In this document: positions 5,451 through 6,286 of the stretch, piece by piece | Layout of the letters: the number at the start of each line of letters is the position of its first letter | Position numbering within the stretch: position 1 is the stretch's first letter | From: JARRJY01 sp050116415 | GTDB lineage: Bacteria > Pseudomonadota > Gammaproteobacteria > UBA6429 > Thiohalophilaceae | Assembly (NCBI GenBank): GCA_050116415.1 | Contig: JASFOS010000127.1 | Span: 1 to 6,286 of the forward strand | Length of the DNA: 6,286 nucleotides | Direction: 5' to 3' | Position numbers and translations under genes: made by a program | The notes under the pieces: model-generated | What the model saw: the letters and a program-made list of their open reading frames with translations, nothing else | Databases searched by the model: none | What the model was told of the DNA's origin: nothing

Positions 5451-6286
5451 ATTGAACCGGTTTCATGTTTTTGATCACGTAACCGTCATCACCTTGTTCC
5501 AGTTCAAACTCCACGGTTTGTTCCGGTTTAAAACGCTCAAGTGATACTTCCGGTTTGACCTTGAAATACATAGTCATGTCCGGCCAACCCAGTGCCGGGA
5601 TAGGATCATGGCTCATGTTGAGCTTGTGCTCAGCGGGCAGTATTTCTCGTAGCGTCCCCTTGCCGATAATTTTTTCCGGCTGCATGTGCTGCATGGAATG
5701 ATCTTGCTGGTCATCAGTATCCATCATGCGTTGCAGGCTGGCTTTCAGGCTCGCTTCGGAATCAATCAGGAACTGGCCGGAGGTGACCACCGTTTCACCT
5801 TCCCTGAGGCCTTCAACGATTTCCACCCAGTCACCGGCTTCAATCCCGGCTTTCACATTACGCGGTTGATAACGCCCCTCACCCATGGCAAGGATCACGC
5901 GTTGTTCCTTGCCGGTACGAATTAACGCTTCGCGTGGAATAATGATGATGTTCTTGCGTGCGCCACCGTAGATAGTGACATCGGCAAACATGTTAGGCTT
6001 CAAGGCTTCTTGCGGGTTATCAAAACGTAACCGCACTTTCAGGGTGCGGGTTTTGGGGTTGAGGCTGGGGTAGATATATTCCACCTTGCCTTCCCATTCA
6101 CGCCCCGGCAGGTAGGAAAGTTTAACATCGGCATAATTGCCGACCTTCACCCAGTCCGCCTGGCTTTCGAATACTTCGGCCAGCAACCAGATACTGGACA
6201 GGTCCGCCAGCGACATCACTTCCTGCTGCGGCATGACAAACATGCCTTCGCGAACATTGAGCTTGCCAACCACGCCATCCTGCGAG
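5449..6286 (-). CDS. cusB: CusB-type efflux RND periplasmic adaptor with fused C-terminal CusF-like domain (5' end outside window)
   Basis: This is the C-terminal 278 residues of a membrane-fusion adaptor that would link a CusA pump to an outer-membrane channel in the periplasm. The frame stays open to the right edge, so the start is missing; the GTG at 6271-6273 lies inside the lipoyl-domain repeat (DGVVGKLNVREGMFV) and is not a real start. In order, one sees the end of the lipoyl/barrel-sandwich domain, LADLSSIWLLAEVFE leading into the beta-barrel, a membrane-proximal domain (IIIIPREALIRTG), then the usual adaptor ending GQFLIDSEASLKAS. A His/Met/Asp-rich linker (DHSMQHMQPE) follows. Finally, about 5452-5664 encodes a CusF-like domain with His at 5608-5610, Trp at 5584-5586 and Met at 5575-5577 and 5569-5571. 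That reproduces the H-x7-W-x2-M-x-M spacing of the CusF Cu(I)/Ag(I) site. Adaptor-CusF fusions are known in SilB-type proteins. The stop codon overlaps the Shine-Dalgarno site of cusA. Confidence 0.95.
   Translation of the reverse strand, partial: SQDGVVGKLNVREGMFVMPQQEVMSLADLSSIWLLAEVFESQADWVKVGNYADVKLSYLPGREWEGKVEYIYPSLNPKTRTLKVRLRFDNPQEALKPNMFADVTIYGGARKNIIIIPREALIRTGKEQRVILAMGEGRYQPRNVKAGIEAGDWVEIVEGLREGETVVTSGQFLIDSEASLKASLQRMMDTDDQQDHSMQHMQPEKIIGKGTLREILPAEHKLNMSHDPIPALGWPDMTMYFKVKPEVSLERFKPEQTVEFELEQGDDGYVIKNMKPVQ

Overview
The window looks like chromosomal or island DNA of a gammaproteobacterium. This is inferred from moderate GC, close resemblance of the products to gammaproteobacterial CusBA/SilBA-type proteins, and E. 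coli-like Shine-Dalgarno sites and intrinsic terminators. All recognisable genes lie on the minus strand, so the map reads from right to left.

Positions 6286 to about 1190 hold the distal part of a copper/silver efflux operon. It starts with the C-terminal 278 residues of a CusB-type periplasmic adaptor fused to a CusF-like Cu(I)/Ag(I)-binding domain; its 5' end is cut by the window edge. Next comes a full CusA-type heavy-metal RND pump of 1103 residues, then a small lipoprotein mono-haem cytochrome c overlapping cusA by ATGA, then a cytoplasmic DUF302 protein. A strong intrinsic terminator at 1190-1223 closes the unit. Spacing is tight (12 nt, a 4-nt overlap, 32 nt) and each internal gene has a clear Shine-Dalgarno site. 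The operon promoter and any outer-membrane channel gene would lie beyond the right edge.

The pump and adaptor would move Cu(I)/Ag(I) out of the periplasm, with the fused CusF domain acting as a tethered metallochaperone. The roles of the cytochrome and of the DUF302 protein are unproven; their co-transcription suggests a redox or metal-handling accessory function.

Positions 864-1253 contain no gene I can support. They hold the cus operon terminator, an 18-bp perfect palindrome (1055-1072), and a second minus-strand intrinsic terminator (901-930) with no obvious gene feeding it. Positions 134-788 (or to 863) encode a TonB-family energy transducer with a membrane anchor, a proline-rich spacer and a TonB C-terminal domain. 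Positions 1-131 show nothing I can assign.

The most unusual signal is inside cusA. A segment of about 240 bp (roughly 3601-3840) has about one-third GC and a sharply different codon choice (ATA, AGA, TCA, AGT). It encodes the end of a transmembrane helix plus an extra loop of about 64 residues that E. coli CusA lacks. It looks like a recombined or inserted patch in an otherwise intact, in-frame pump gene.
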